From Methyloceanibacter sp. (GTDB lineage: Bacteria > Pseudomonadota > Alphaproteobacteria > Rhizobiales > Methyloligellaceae): a DNA stretch of 6,368 bases. The position numbers were made by a program, and so were the translations under genes. The stretch covers positions 1 to 6,368 of the forward strand of contig JALHTP010000170.1 in assembly GCA_022865725.1 (NCBI GenBank), in the 5' to 3' direction. The notes beneath the pieces are model-generated. The model saw only the letters and a list, made by a program, of their open reading frames with translations, searched no databases and was not told where the DNA came from. Shown one piece after another: positions 1 through 5,312 of this stretch (position 1 is the first letter of the stretch; every line of letters starts with the position of its first letter).

Positions 1-200
1 ATCACGGCGCCGGACAGGATATGGGCGCCGACCTCGGAGCCCTTCTCCAGCACCACCACCGAGACGTCCTTGCCCGTCTCGGCCGCGAGCTGTTTCAACC
101 TGATCGCGGCGGCGAGCCCTGCGGGTCCGGCGCCGACAATGACGACGTCGAACTCCATGGTCTCGCGCTCGACGGTGTCCGGCTCGGTCGCTTCGCTCAA
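1..200 (-). CDS. Electron transfer flavoprotein-ubiquinone oxidoreductase, N-terminal part (runs off the left edge)
   Basis: The minus strand encodes 66 residues of an FAD-binding N-terminus. MEFDVVIVGAGPAGL is a classic dinucleotide-binding strand-turn-helix with GAGPAG at residues 23-28. It is followed by VVVLEKGSEVGAHILSGAV, where E52 is the expected ribose-binding acid. The GAHILSGAV stretch right after the first Rossmann unit is typical of ETF-QO, the membrane-associated 4Fe-4S/FAD enzyme that passes electrons from electron transfer flavoprotein (fatty acid and amino acid oxidation) to ubiquinone. I chose the TTG at 198-200 as start. It is preceded by GGAG (208-211) at a 7-nt spacing and gives a short acidic leader, as I recall for alphaproteobacterial homologues. 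The alternative is the in-frame ATG at 156-158, which starts right before the flavin-binding fold. The ubiquinone and Fe-S regions lie outside the window, so other FAD oxidoreductases are not fully excluded. Confidence 0.85.
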   Translation of the reverse strand, partial: MSEATEPDTVERETMEFDVVIVGAGPAGLAAAIRLKQLAAETGKDVSVVVLEKGSEVGAHILSGAV

Positions 201-207
201 GGCCTCG

Positions 208-211
208 CTCC
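208..211 (-). promoter_or_regulatory. Ribosome binding site supporting the TTG start of the ETF-QO gene
   Basis: On the minus strand GGAG lies 7 nt before the TTG at 200-198. No comparably spaced purine-rich site precedes the internal ATG at 158-156, so this site favours the non-ATG start. Confidence 0.55.
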
Positions 212-222
212 AAAAAACAGAT

Positions 223-303
223 GTCATTCCCGCGGAAACGGGAATCCAGTATCCATCAATATGGTGTGGGGCGCGAGAAAGCGCCAAAGACAGCGAAAAT
301 GAC
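223..303. repeat. Two-hairpin dispersed repeat (dRS3-like, ATTCCC-N8-GGGAAT) with GTCATT/AATGAC ends
   Basis: Positions 226-245 are ATTCCC, eight bases, GGGAAT. This matches exactly the dRS3-type pattern known from Neisseria and seen as dispersed repeats in many proteobacteria; the stem is 7 bp (ATTCCCG/CGGGAAT) with a 6-base loop. A second inverted repeat follows at 270-285, GGCGC/GCGCC with the 6-base loop GAGAAA. The stretch is bounded by GTCATT (223-228) and its inverse complement AATGAC (298-303), which gives a compact 81-bp element with inverted ends, like a small non-autonomous mobile repeat. It fills most of the space between the divergent ETF-QO and glycosylase genes. The core is clear; the outer boundaries are my inference because only one copy is in view. 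Confidence 0.7.
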
Positions 304-1075
304 TGCAACGGAACGACAGAGGGTTCAAGCCTTATTGGCTTGGTACGCGGCGATGGGCGCCGACGAGGCGATCGGCGAGGCGCCGGTCGACTGCTTTGCC
401 GCGTCGGCAGCGGCGCCTTCGCCCTCCGCGCCTCGGACCGAACCCCGGCCGCGCCCGGCGGCAGCACGGCCTCAAGCCGCCGCCCGCGAAAGCCCGATGG
501 ATATCGGCCAGGCGGCCACTCTTGCCGAGCTCGAAGCCATGGTCGGGAGCTTCGAAGGCTGCGCGCTCAAGCGCACGGCGAAAAGCCTCTGCTTCGCGCG
601 AGGCAATCCAGAGGCCCGCATCATGCTGATCGGCGAAGCGCCGGGCCGCGATGAGGACCTGCACGGCAAGCCCTTTGTCGGCCGCGCCGGGCAACTGCTA
701 GACCGCATGCTGGCCGCGATCGGGCTTTCCGAGGCACAAATCTACATCACCAATACCGTGTATTGGCGCCCCCCCGGCAACCGCACGCCGACGCCGGAAG
801 AGATCGAGGCCTGTGCGCCCTTCCTCGCCCGGCAGATCGAGCTGCTCTCGCCGCAGGTGCTGGTGCTGCTCGGCGGCGCCGCGGCCAAGAGCATTCTGGG
901 GACCAGCGAGGGCATCATGCGGCTCAGGGGCAAGTGGCTGACCTATCAATGCGCCGGCCGTAGCATCGCCACGCTCGCCACGCTGCACCCGGCTTATCTG
1001 CTGCGTAAACCAGACGAGAAGCGCTACGCTTGGCGCGATCTGCTGATGGTCAAAGAGAAGATTGAACAGAAATGA
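299..1075 (+). CDS. Uracil-DNA glycosylase, family 4-like, with two of the four usual Fe-S cysteines replaced
   Basis: This 258-residue protein belongs to the uracil-DNA glycosylase superfamily, which removes uracil (from cytosine deamination or dUTP incorporation) from DNA as the first step of base excision repair. Motif A is GEAPGRDED (112-120), followed by GKPFVGRAGQLLDRML (123-138). WRPPGNRTPTPEE lies at 156-168, and motif B HPAYLLR at 230-236. A helical N-terminus (1-30) and an Ala/Pro-rich linker (about 33-65) precede the domain, a common alphaproteobacterial layout. Family 4 enzymes normally hold a 4Fe-4S cluster with four Cys. Here C88 and C172 fit two ligands, but the partner positions are F85 and W156, so a normal cluster is unlikely. 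I start at ATG 299. Reading on upstream in frame to 221 only translates the repeat, giving the familiar spurious SFPRKRESS peptide. No good ribosome binding site precedes 299. The stop overlaps the moaB start. Confidence 0.88.
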   Translation: MTATERQRVQALLAWYAAMGADEAIGEAPVDCFAASAAAPSPSAPRTEPRPRPAAARPQAAARESPMDIGQAATLAELEAMVGSFEGCALKRTAKSLCFARGNPEARIMLIGEAPGRDEDLHGKPFVGRAGQLLDRMLAAIGLSEAQIYITNTVYWRPPGNRTPTPEEIEACAPFLARQIELLSPQVLVLLGGAAAKSILGTSEGIMRLRGKWLTYQCAGRSIATLATLHPAYLLRKPDEKRYAWRDLLMVKEKIEQK

Positions 1076-1635
1076 ACCGCATCGACGAGACCAGGCCCTT
1101 CGTCCCCGTCCGCATCGCGGTGCTCACGGTCTCCGACACGCGCACGCCGAAGACCGACAAGTCCGGTCCCCTCCTGGTGAGCATGATCAAGGAGGCCGGC
1201 CACGAGCTCGCCGAGCACGCCATGGTCGAGGACGACCCGAAGGCGATCCGCAAGCAGGTCAAGCGCTGGATCAAGGACCCCGAGGTGGACGTGGTCATCA
1301 CCACCGGCGGCACGGGCTTCACCGGGCGCGACGTGACGCCGGAAGCGGTGAAGCCGCTCTTCGAGAAGGAGATAGAAGGTTTCTCGGTGCTGTTCCACAT
1401 GCTGAGCTACCAGACGGTCGGCACCTCGACGGTGCAATCACGCGCCTGCGGCGGCCTCGCGCAGGGCACCTATATCTTCTGCGTGCCGGGCTCGCCGGGC
1501 GCCTGCACCGACGCCTGGAACGGCATCCTCAAACATCAGCTCGACAACCGCCACCGCCCGTGCAGCTTCATCGAGATCATGCCGCGGCTCAATGAAAACA
1601 AGAAAGCTGCGAAGGGAAAGAAGGCCGGCGCGTGA
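1072..1635 (+). CDS. moaB: Molybdenum cofactor biosynthesis protein MoaB (MoaB/MogA fold)
   Basis: This 187-residue cytosolic protein belongs to the MoaB/Mog family, which acts late in molybdenum cofactor synthesis. Members with activity adenylylate molybdopterin before molybdate insertion; E. coli MoaB itself is thought inactive, so the exact reaction here is uncertain. Visible motifs are RIAVLTVSDTR (14-24), the molybdopterin-binding loop TTGGTGFTGRDVTPEA (77-92), FEKEIEGFSVLFHMLSY (97-113), GTSTVQSRA (117-125), PGSPGA (139-144) and LDNRHRPCSF (157-166). The LD-R-RPC-F ending and EGF-x-x-LF segment point to MoaB rather than MogA. The last 12 residues form a Lys/Ala-rich tail (KKAAKGKKAGA), somewhat longer than the family core. 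The ATG lies inside the ATGA that also holds the glycosylase stop, with no strong ribosome binding site of its own, so translational coupling is likely. The gene ends in the shared palindrome at 1624-1654. Confidence 0.92.
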   Translation: MNRIDETRPFVPVRIAVLTVSDTRTPKTDKSGPLLVSMIKEAGHELAEHAMVEDDPKAIRKQVKRWIKDPEVDVVITTGGTGFTGRDVTPEAVKPLFEKEIEGFSVLFHMLSYQTVGTSTVQSRACGGLAQGTYIFCVPGSPGACTDAWNGILKHQLDNRHRPCSFIEIMPRLNENKKAAKGKKAGA

Positions 1636-1654
1636 GCAGCTTCTAAGCGCCGGC
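1624..1654. terminator. Inverted repeat spanning both stop codons of convergent genes; possible bidirectional terminator
   Basis: GCCGGCGC (1624-1631) and GCGCCGGC (1647-1654) form a perfect 8-bp, all-G/C stem with a 15-base loop. The loop holds the moaB stop (TGA 1633-1635) and the stop of the convergent gene (TAG, minus, 1645-1643); only 7 bp separate the genes. Reading the minus strand, the stem is followed by CTTCTTTCCC, a weak pyrimidine tract, while no T-tract follows on the plus strand. Termination is therefore plausible for the minus transcript and less so for the plus. Both arms are also coding, for Ala/Gly codons at the two C-termini, so composition alone could contribute. Confidence 0.45.
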
Positions 1655-2782
1655 ACCGATCTCGGTCAGCTTGTCGTGGGTGATAAGCCCGAGAATCTCA
1701 TTGGTGGCGAAGCCGAGCGCCATGGGCCGCACGACCTCCGGCACGACGCCGAGATCGTAGAGCTCGGCCACGGCGCCATCGATGCGGAACCAGTGCACGC
1801 AAGTCCCGGTATCGAGGTCGATCACTTGCACCCCGCACCATGGCTCGGAGTCCGTCTCGGCGAGCTTCTTGTCGAGACCCAGTCCCTCGAAGCGCTGATA
1901 GCGCGGCTTGGATAGGCCGACAAAGGCGTGCTTGCCGTGAAAAGCGAGCCCACGCACGAAGCCCGGGCAAAAGGCCAGCACATGGAACTTGGACTCTTGG
2001 GCGGAAGCGCCGCGCTCGATCCAGCCAAGCTCGCCGGTGCCTGAGTTCAGCACAAACAGCCTGCCGCCATAGAGCCGCGGCGAATGCGGCATCGACAGGC
2101 CGCCGATGACGATCTCGCCCGTCGCCACATCGACCAGGATACCGCCGTCGAAGCGCCGGTCGCGCCAGCCGTCGATCGTGTCGGACTTGCTGACCGCGGT
2201 CACGTAGCGCGACACGCCGTCCTGCATGGCGAGCCCGTTCAAATGGCAGCGGTCTTCCTTGACGATCTTCGAAATAAAGGGCGGCTTACAGATCGGCGTG
2301 AAGCTGTGCCGTTCGGACGGCGTGGCGAGGCAATTATAGAGCGTGTTGACGAAGACGATGCGGCCGTCCTCGAGCTGCCCGATGTCGTGCGCGTCGAGTT
2401 CGCCGGTGACGAAGATTTCGCGCGGCACGAAGCAGGCATCATAGACATTGTTGACCCTCTGGCCGGGATCGAGCGCGTTCTTGAACTTGAGGATCTGGAA
2501 CAGCGTCGCGAGCAGGATCGTGTCCTTGTCGGTGACGGAGATCCCCATGGCCTTGCGGAAGAAGCGCTCATGCACCATCAGCCCGCCATCCACGTTCTGA
2601 CCGAGCAGATAGAACTTGCCGGACTGGTACGACGATATGGCGAGCGCAATCCGCTGCGCGCCGAGGAAGGCGGAAAGCCCCGGCGACATGGAATAGGTGA
2701 TGGTCGCTTCCGGCGGAGGCGCGGCTTGATCGGCGGGAGTTTCGGCGCCTGTAGCCGGTAGATCGTCGAGGCGCTGTGACAT
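1643..2782 (-). CDS. TIGR03032/DUF4915 family protein of unknown function, probable beta-propeller-like fold
   Basis: This 379-residue protein carries the signature blocks of the TIGR03032 (DUF4915) family. These are ELDAHDIGQL (128-137), NTLYNCLA (146-153), FTPICKPPFIS (161-171), DRCHLNGLA (177-185), YVTAVSKSDTIDGWR (193-207), GGLSMPHSPR (227-236), LNSGTGELG (245-253) and CPGFVRGLAF (272-281). The recurring short units of the type 'G-x-hydrophobic-x-D-x-x-T/x-G' and 'L-F-V-L-N-S-G' suggest a propeller-like arrangement (inference). There is no signal peptide or membrane segment: the first 30 residues are a polar, Pro/Ala-rich tail. No catalytic function is established for the family as far as I know. 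The conserved H132, C179/H180 and H233 would be natural ligand or active-site candidates. The start is supported by GGAG (2792-2795) at 9 nt. It follows the GGDEF gene on the same strand after 85 bp and converges on moaB. Confidence 0.85.
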   Translation of the reverse strand: MSQRLDDLPATGAETPADQAAPPPEATITYSMSPGLSAFLGAQRIALAISSYQSGKFYLLGQNVDGGLMVHERFFRKAMGISVTDKDTILLATLFQILKFKNALDPGQRVNNVYDACFVPREIFVTGELDAHDIGQLEDGRIVFVNTLYNCLATPSERHSFTPICKPPFISKIVKEDRCHLNGLAMQDGVSRYVTAVSKSDTIDGWRDRRFDGGILVDVATGEIVIGGLSMPHSPRLYGGRLFVLNSGTGELGWIERGASAQESKFHVLAFCPGFVRGLAFHGKHAFVGLSKPRYQRFEGLGLDKKLAETDSEPWCGVQVIDLDTGTCVHWFRIDGAVAELYDLGVVPEVVRPMALGFATNEILGLITHDKLTEIGAGA

Positions 2783-2867
2783 GCAAATGTGCTCCGGATC
2801 GCGGCGGGCACTCTAGCAACGGCGCGCCACAACGCGAACCGGTTTGATCGAGGGCGGCTAGGCCGGC
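2783..2867 (-). other. 85-bp intergenic gap between the GGDEF gene and the TIGR03032 gene
   Basis: It contains the GGAG ribosome binding site (2792-2795) of the downstream gene and two 8-bp palindromes, GGCGCGCC (2821-2828) and AACCGGTT (2837-2844). I see no convincing -35/-10 pair and no hairpin followed by T residues, so I cannot say whether the two genes share a transcript. Confidence 0.4.
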
Positions 2868-3803
2868 TTAGATCGAAAGGGCGCGGGCAAACCCAGTCGT
2901 GACGATAGCCGGCCGAGTCAGAATGCCGGCGTGAACGCCGACCACGCGATTGCGGCCGCCGAGCTTGGCATCGTAGAGCGCGGCGTCGGCTCTTGCGAGA
3001 ATTTGGTCCACCGTGTCGCCGGGCTTCCCTTCGCCGACGCCGACGCTCCAGGTGAGCGTGATGCGGTCCTTGCCGGTGTCGAACGGCTTGCCGGCTAGTC
3101 TCAATCTCAAATCCTCGGCGATCTCGATCGCTTGCGGCAACGATTTCTCCTCGAGCAGTAGGGCGAACTCGTCGCCGCCGAGGCGCCCCGTCAGAGCCTC
3201 TTGCATCCGCGCGGCGTCGGCGCAGGCGCGGATCGCCTCGTCGCCGGTCTCATGGCCGTAGGAGTCGTTGATGTGCTTGAAGTTGTCGATATCGAGGATG
3301 ATGGCCGACAGGCTGCCGTCGGAGGGAACGACGCGCGCGCAGACTTCTGTCGCCTGCTCGAAGAAGCCGCGGCGATTGCACAAGCCGGTCAAGGGATCGG
3401 TGGTAGCAAGACGGAGCAACTCGCGCTGCATGGACAGAATGCGCTCGGCGGCGCGGAGCCGCGCGTAAAGCTCTTCCGCCAGAGGCGGCTTACCGATGAA
3501 ATCGTCGGCGCCTGAGTCGAGCGCCTCGATCAGGCTCCTCTGGTCGTACTGGGACGACATCATCAGCACGTAGATCGGGCGCCGGCAGGTCGCGAGCAGC
3601 CTCGTTTCCCAGCAGAGCTCGACGCCGGACATGTGCTTGAGCTCGGCGCTGGTGATCAGCGCCTCGATGCAAGGATCGATCTTGATGGAGGCGAGCGCGT
3701 CGCGCTCATCGGCAAAGGGCAGCACCTCGTGACCGCGCGCTTCGAGCATGCGGGAGACGATCAGTCGCGTCGTGCGGCTGGGATCGACTAGCACAATACG
3801 CAT
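2868..3803 (-). CDS. Response-regulator-like GGDEF protein (probable diguanylate cyclase) with a non-phosphorylatable receiver
   Basis: This 311-residue soluble protein has an N-terminal receiver-like domain (about 1-120) and a GGDEF domain (about 130-290), a shortened PleD-like layout. The cyclase half looks active. TDPLTGLCNRRGF (135-147), the metal-binding DIDNFKHINDSYGH (171-184), GRLGGDEFALLL (206-217) and RADAALYDAKLGGRN (271-285) are all present, so synthesis of cyclic di-GMP from GTP is the expected role. The receiver is degenerate: the acidic pair reads D7-P8, and the phosphoacceptor position, counted back from G60 of the MSG turn, is S52 in ITSAEL. K105 (GKPP) is kept. The inhibitory I-site (RxxD before GGDEF) is also missing; the matching residues are M200-A203. 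AGGG (3811-3814) lies 7 nt before the ATG. A CtrA-type site stands 46 bp upstream of the start. Expression control or partner binding, rather than phosphorylation, probably sets its activity (inference). Confidence 0.9.
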   Translation of the reverse strand: MRIVLVDPSRTTRLIVSRMLEARGHEVLPFADERDALASIKIDPCIEALITSAELKHMSGVELCWETRLLATCRRPIYVLMMSSQYDQRSLIEALDSGADDFIGKPPLAEELYARLRAAERILSMQRELLRLATTDPLTGLCNRRGFFEQATEVCARVVPSDGSLSAIILDIDNFKHINDSYGHETGDEAIRACADAARMQEALTGRLGGDEFALLLEEKSLPQAIEIAEDLRLRLAGKPFDTGKDRITLTWSVGVGEGKPGDTVDQILARADAALYDAKLGGRNRVVGVHAGILTRPAIVTTGFARALSI

Positions 3804-3849
3804 CTAGAAGCCCTTTTGTCTACCTTTTCAAGCAACTAGCGCAAGCTCC

Positions 3850-3864
3850 TTAAAGTTAGATTAA
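3850..3864. promoter_or_regulatory. CtrA-type binding site upstream of the GGDEF gene
   Basis: TTAA-AGTTAGA-TTAA is an exact match to the full CtrA site TTAA-N7-TTAA, the target of the alphaproteobacterial cell-cycle regulator CtrA. It is a striking AT-rich island in a GC-rich window. It lies 46 bp upstream of the GGDEF start codon and overlaps the last codons and stop (3858-3856) of the upstream transferase gene. I see no clear -10 element between the site and the gene. Binding is inferred from sequence only. Confidence 0.6.
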
Positions 3865-4533
3865 ACGTGCTGCGGGCGCGGCACGAGGGAGGATGAACCG
3901 CCCCGCGTGGGCGCGCCAAAGCCGCAACTCCTTTGCCGTGTCGACATCGCTGAGCGTCGCGGCGAAAGCAACGCGCATTCCCTTGAGATTGGCGAGCGTG
4001 TCGGCAAGAGCGTGCGGCCCCGACCAGCGAATCCGTGCAAACGGAGCCAGCACCTTTGGCGTCCGCTTCAATCCGATGAGCCAGTAGCCGCCGTCGGGCG
4101 CGCGCCCAAGCACCGCATCGGCGCGGCCGAGCCGCGCGAAGGCCTCGGCAATATGGATGGGGCGCAGAGCGGGGATGTCGCTGCCGACGATGAGCGTCGG
4201 TCCCGGCGGGAGGCTCGCGAAGAGGCGCTGCATGCGTCGCCCAAGATCGCCCTTCCCTTGCTTCACGCAAGCGAGCCCCGCCGGCAAAGCCGAGAAGCGG
4301 CCAGCCACGTCGCGATCCGGATCGATGGCGAGCACTGTGCGCCAGCGCGGGTCGCGCGCCAGCCGCAACGCGGTGTGAGCGAGGCAGCTTCGATAGAAGC
4401 GGATCGAAGCTACATCGCCGATCTCGCGGCCGAGCCGCCGCTTGACGCGACCGAGATGCGGACTCTTGGCCATGATGACGAGACGCATGGCAAAGCTCGC
4501 GCGGCGCGGGCGCGGCACGCTCCGCCTAGCCAT
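3856..4533 (-). CDS. TIGR04282/DUF2064 family transferase (nucleotide-sugar transferase-like; 'arsenosugar biosynthesis glycosyltransferase' family)
   Basis: This is a 225-residue cytosolic protein with the GT-A-like fold of the DUF2064 family. MRLVIMAKSPHLGRVKRRLG (16-35) resembles the nucleotide-binding start of nucleotidyl/glycosyl transferases. GSDIPAL (117-123) takes the place of the metal-binding acid motif, LGRAPDGGYWLIGL (142-155) is the family hallmark, and DVDTAKEL (196-203) lies near the C-terminus. Its start (ATG 4533-4531) overlaps the stop of the glycosyltransferase upstream by 8 bp (ATGGCTAG), so the two are probably co-translated and work in one pathway. An alternative start is the in-frame ATG at 4488-4486 (M16), which begins exactly at the conserved domain and would give 210 residues. 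The first 15 residues are Arg-rich and not diagnostic. The family name comes from neighbours such as arsS/arsM in other genomes; none is in this window, so the substrate is unknown. Confidence 0.85.
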   Translation of the reverse strand: MARRSVPRPRRASFAMRLVIMAKSPHLGRVKRRLGREIGDVASIRFYRSCLAHTALRLARDPRWRTVLAIDPDRDVAGRFSALPAGLACVKQGKGDLGRRMQRLFASLPPGPTLIVGSDIPALRPIHIAEAFARLGRADAVLGRAPDGGYWLIGLKRTPKVLAPFARIRWSGPHALADTLANLKGMRVAFAATLSDVDTAKELRLWRAHAGRFILPRAAPAARLI

Positions 4534-5215
4534 AAAGGCGCGCGAGCACCCGCGGCGGCACGCGAAGGTAATACAGGAGGATGCAGCCGAGATTGCGCAA
4601 GCTCCGCGCGAGATAGCCTTCGCGCCGGTACCGCTCTCCGCTCGTCACCGCACGCGATTGCAGCATCACCAGCTCGCGCCGCTTGAGCCGCCTGACGAGG
4701 TCAACATCCTCCATCAGGGGCAGCGGGCGGAAACCGCCGAGCCGGTTGTAGAGGTTGCGCGAGATGAGCAGCCCCTGATCGCCGTAAGGCAGCCCCAGCA
4801 CATGGCAGCGCAAGCCCACCAGCCATTCGACGAGGCGCGGCATGAGACCGTCGTCGTCCAGCGCAAAACGGAACGACGCCGCGGCCTGATGGCGCCTTCC
4901 GCTCTCGACCCGCTCGATGAAGCTTCGCGCTTCTTCGGCCCAGCCGGGCTCGAGCACGGTATCGGCATGCAAAAAGAGGAGCCAATTGCCCCGCGCTTCG
5001 CTGGCGCCGGCTTCGAGCTGAGAGCCGCGCCCGCGCGGCGCCTCGATCAGATGCGTGCCGGCAGCCTCGGCGATGGCGCAGGTCTCGTCGGTCGATCCGC
5101 CGTCGACCAGGATCGCTTCCTGCACGATACCCTCGACCACGGCCGGCACGAGGGCGGCAAGGGTGTGCGCCAGCGTGCGCTCGGCATTCAAGGTCGGGAT
5201 GATCACCGAAATCAT
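4526..5215 (-). CDS. Family 2 glycosyltransferase, TIGR04283-like ('arsenosugar biosynthesis' family)
   Basis: This 229-residue GT-A glycosyltransferase starts directly with MISVIIPTLNAERTL. The nucleotide-sugar pocket motif is ILVDGGSTDET (35-45), the DxD-equivalent is LFLHADT (80-86), GLPYGDQGLLISR (141-153) lines the acceptor side, the likely catalytic acid lies in LMEDVDLVRRL (167-177), and TSGERYRREG (191-200) follows. The small size, HAD motif and GDQG block fit TIGR04283, which usually sits beside TIGR04282, as it does here. The C-terminus (CILLYYL) is mildly hydrophobic but has no long membrane segment, so the enzyme is probably cytosolic or peripheral. I use ATG 5215-5213. An upstream in-frame TTG at 5269 would add 18 residues with no family resemblance. 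AGG lies 9 nt before the ATG. The donor and acceptor cannot be read from sequence. Confidence 0.88.
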   Translation of the reverse strand: MISVIIPTLNAERTLAHTLAALVPAVVEGIVQEAILVDGGSTDETCAIAEAAGTHLIEAPRGRGSQLEAGASEARGNWLLFLHADTVLEPGWAEEARSFIERVESGRRHQAAASFRFALDDDGLMPRLVEWLVGLRCHVLGLPYGDQGLLISRNLYNRLGGFRPLPLMEDVDLVRRLKRRELVMLQSRAVTSGERYRREGYLARSLRNLGCILLYYLRVPPRVLARLYG

Positions 5216-5224
5216 GGCGCGGAA

Positions 5225-5253
5225 CCTATAGGCGTCCGCCCTTTGCCCGGCAA
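5225..5253 (-). promoter_or_regulatory. Possible promoter for the glycosyltransferase pair
   Basis: On the minus strand TTGCCG (5253-5248) and TATAGG (5230-5225) are separated by 17 bp. The match to sigma-70 consensus is moderate. Transcription would begin about 3 nt before the ATG at 5215, giving an almost leaderless message. This is a weak prediction. Confidence 0.3.
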
Positions 5254-5283
5254 TCGTCACGTGGCGCAACCCTACATTTGTTC

Positions 5284-5312
5284 TTGCTTTGTTCCTTTCG
5301 TTTACCTATATT
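5284..5312 (+). promoter_or_regulatory. Possible promoter for the radical SAM gene, implying a leaderless message
   Basis: TTGCTT (5284-5289) and TATATT (5307-5312) lie 17 bp apart in a T-rich stretch unlike the surrounding GC-rich DNA. The -10 matches five of six bases of TATAAT. A start about 7 nt downstream falls on the A of the ATG at 5319, and no good ribosome binding site is seen before that ATG, so a leaderless transcript is plausible. The 103-bp gap (5216-5318) would then hold two divergent promoters. Confidence 0.45.

Noticed and set aside
221..298. In-frame upstream extension of the uracil-DNA glycosylase
   Set aside because: It translates the ATTCCC-N8-GGGAAT repeat into the well-known SFPRKRESS artefact; the family-like sequence begins at 299.
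332..988. Open frames on both strands inside the glycosylase gene
   Set aside because: They overlap the motifs of the glycosylase in other frames and show no domain of their own.
1024..1595. Long open frames overlapping moaB on both strands
   Set aside because: They shadow a gene with clear MoaB motifs and have Arg/His/Gly-rich translations of no family.
2084..2761. 225-codon open frame on the plus strand
   Set aside because: It is fully antisense to the TIGR03032 gene, whose conserved blocks are unmistakable; no domain is recognisable in this frame.
2821..2871. Palindromes GGCGCGCC, AACCGGTT and a near-palindrome around 2858-2871 as a terminator or operator
   Set aside because: They are short, have no loop or T-tract, and such G/C palindromes are common by chance at this base composition.
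5216..5269. Upstream TTG start for the family 2 glycosyltransferase
   Set aside because: The added 18 residues have no family resemblance and would cover the divergent promoter region; ATG 5215 begins directly at the conserved ISVIIPTLN.
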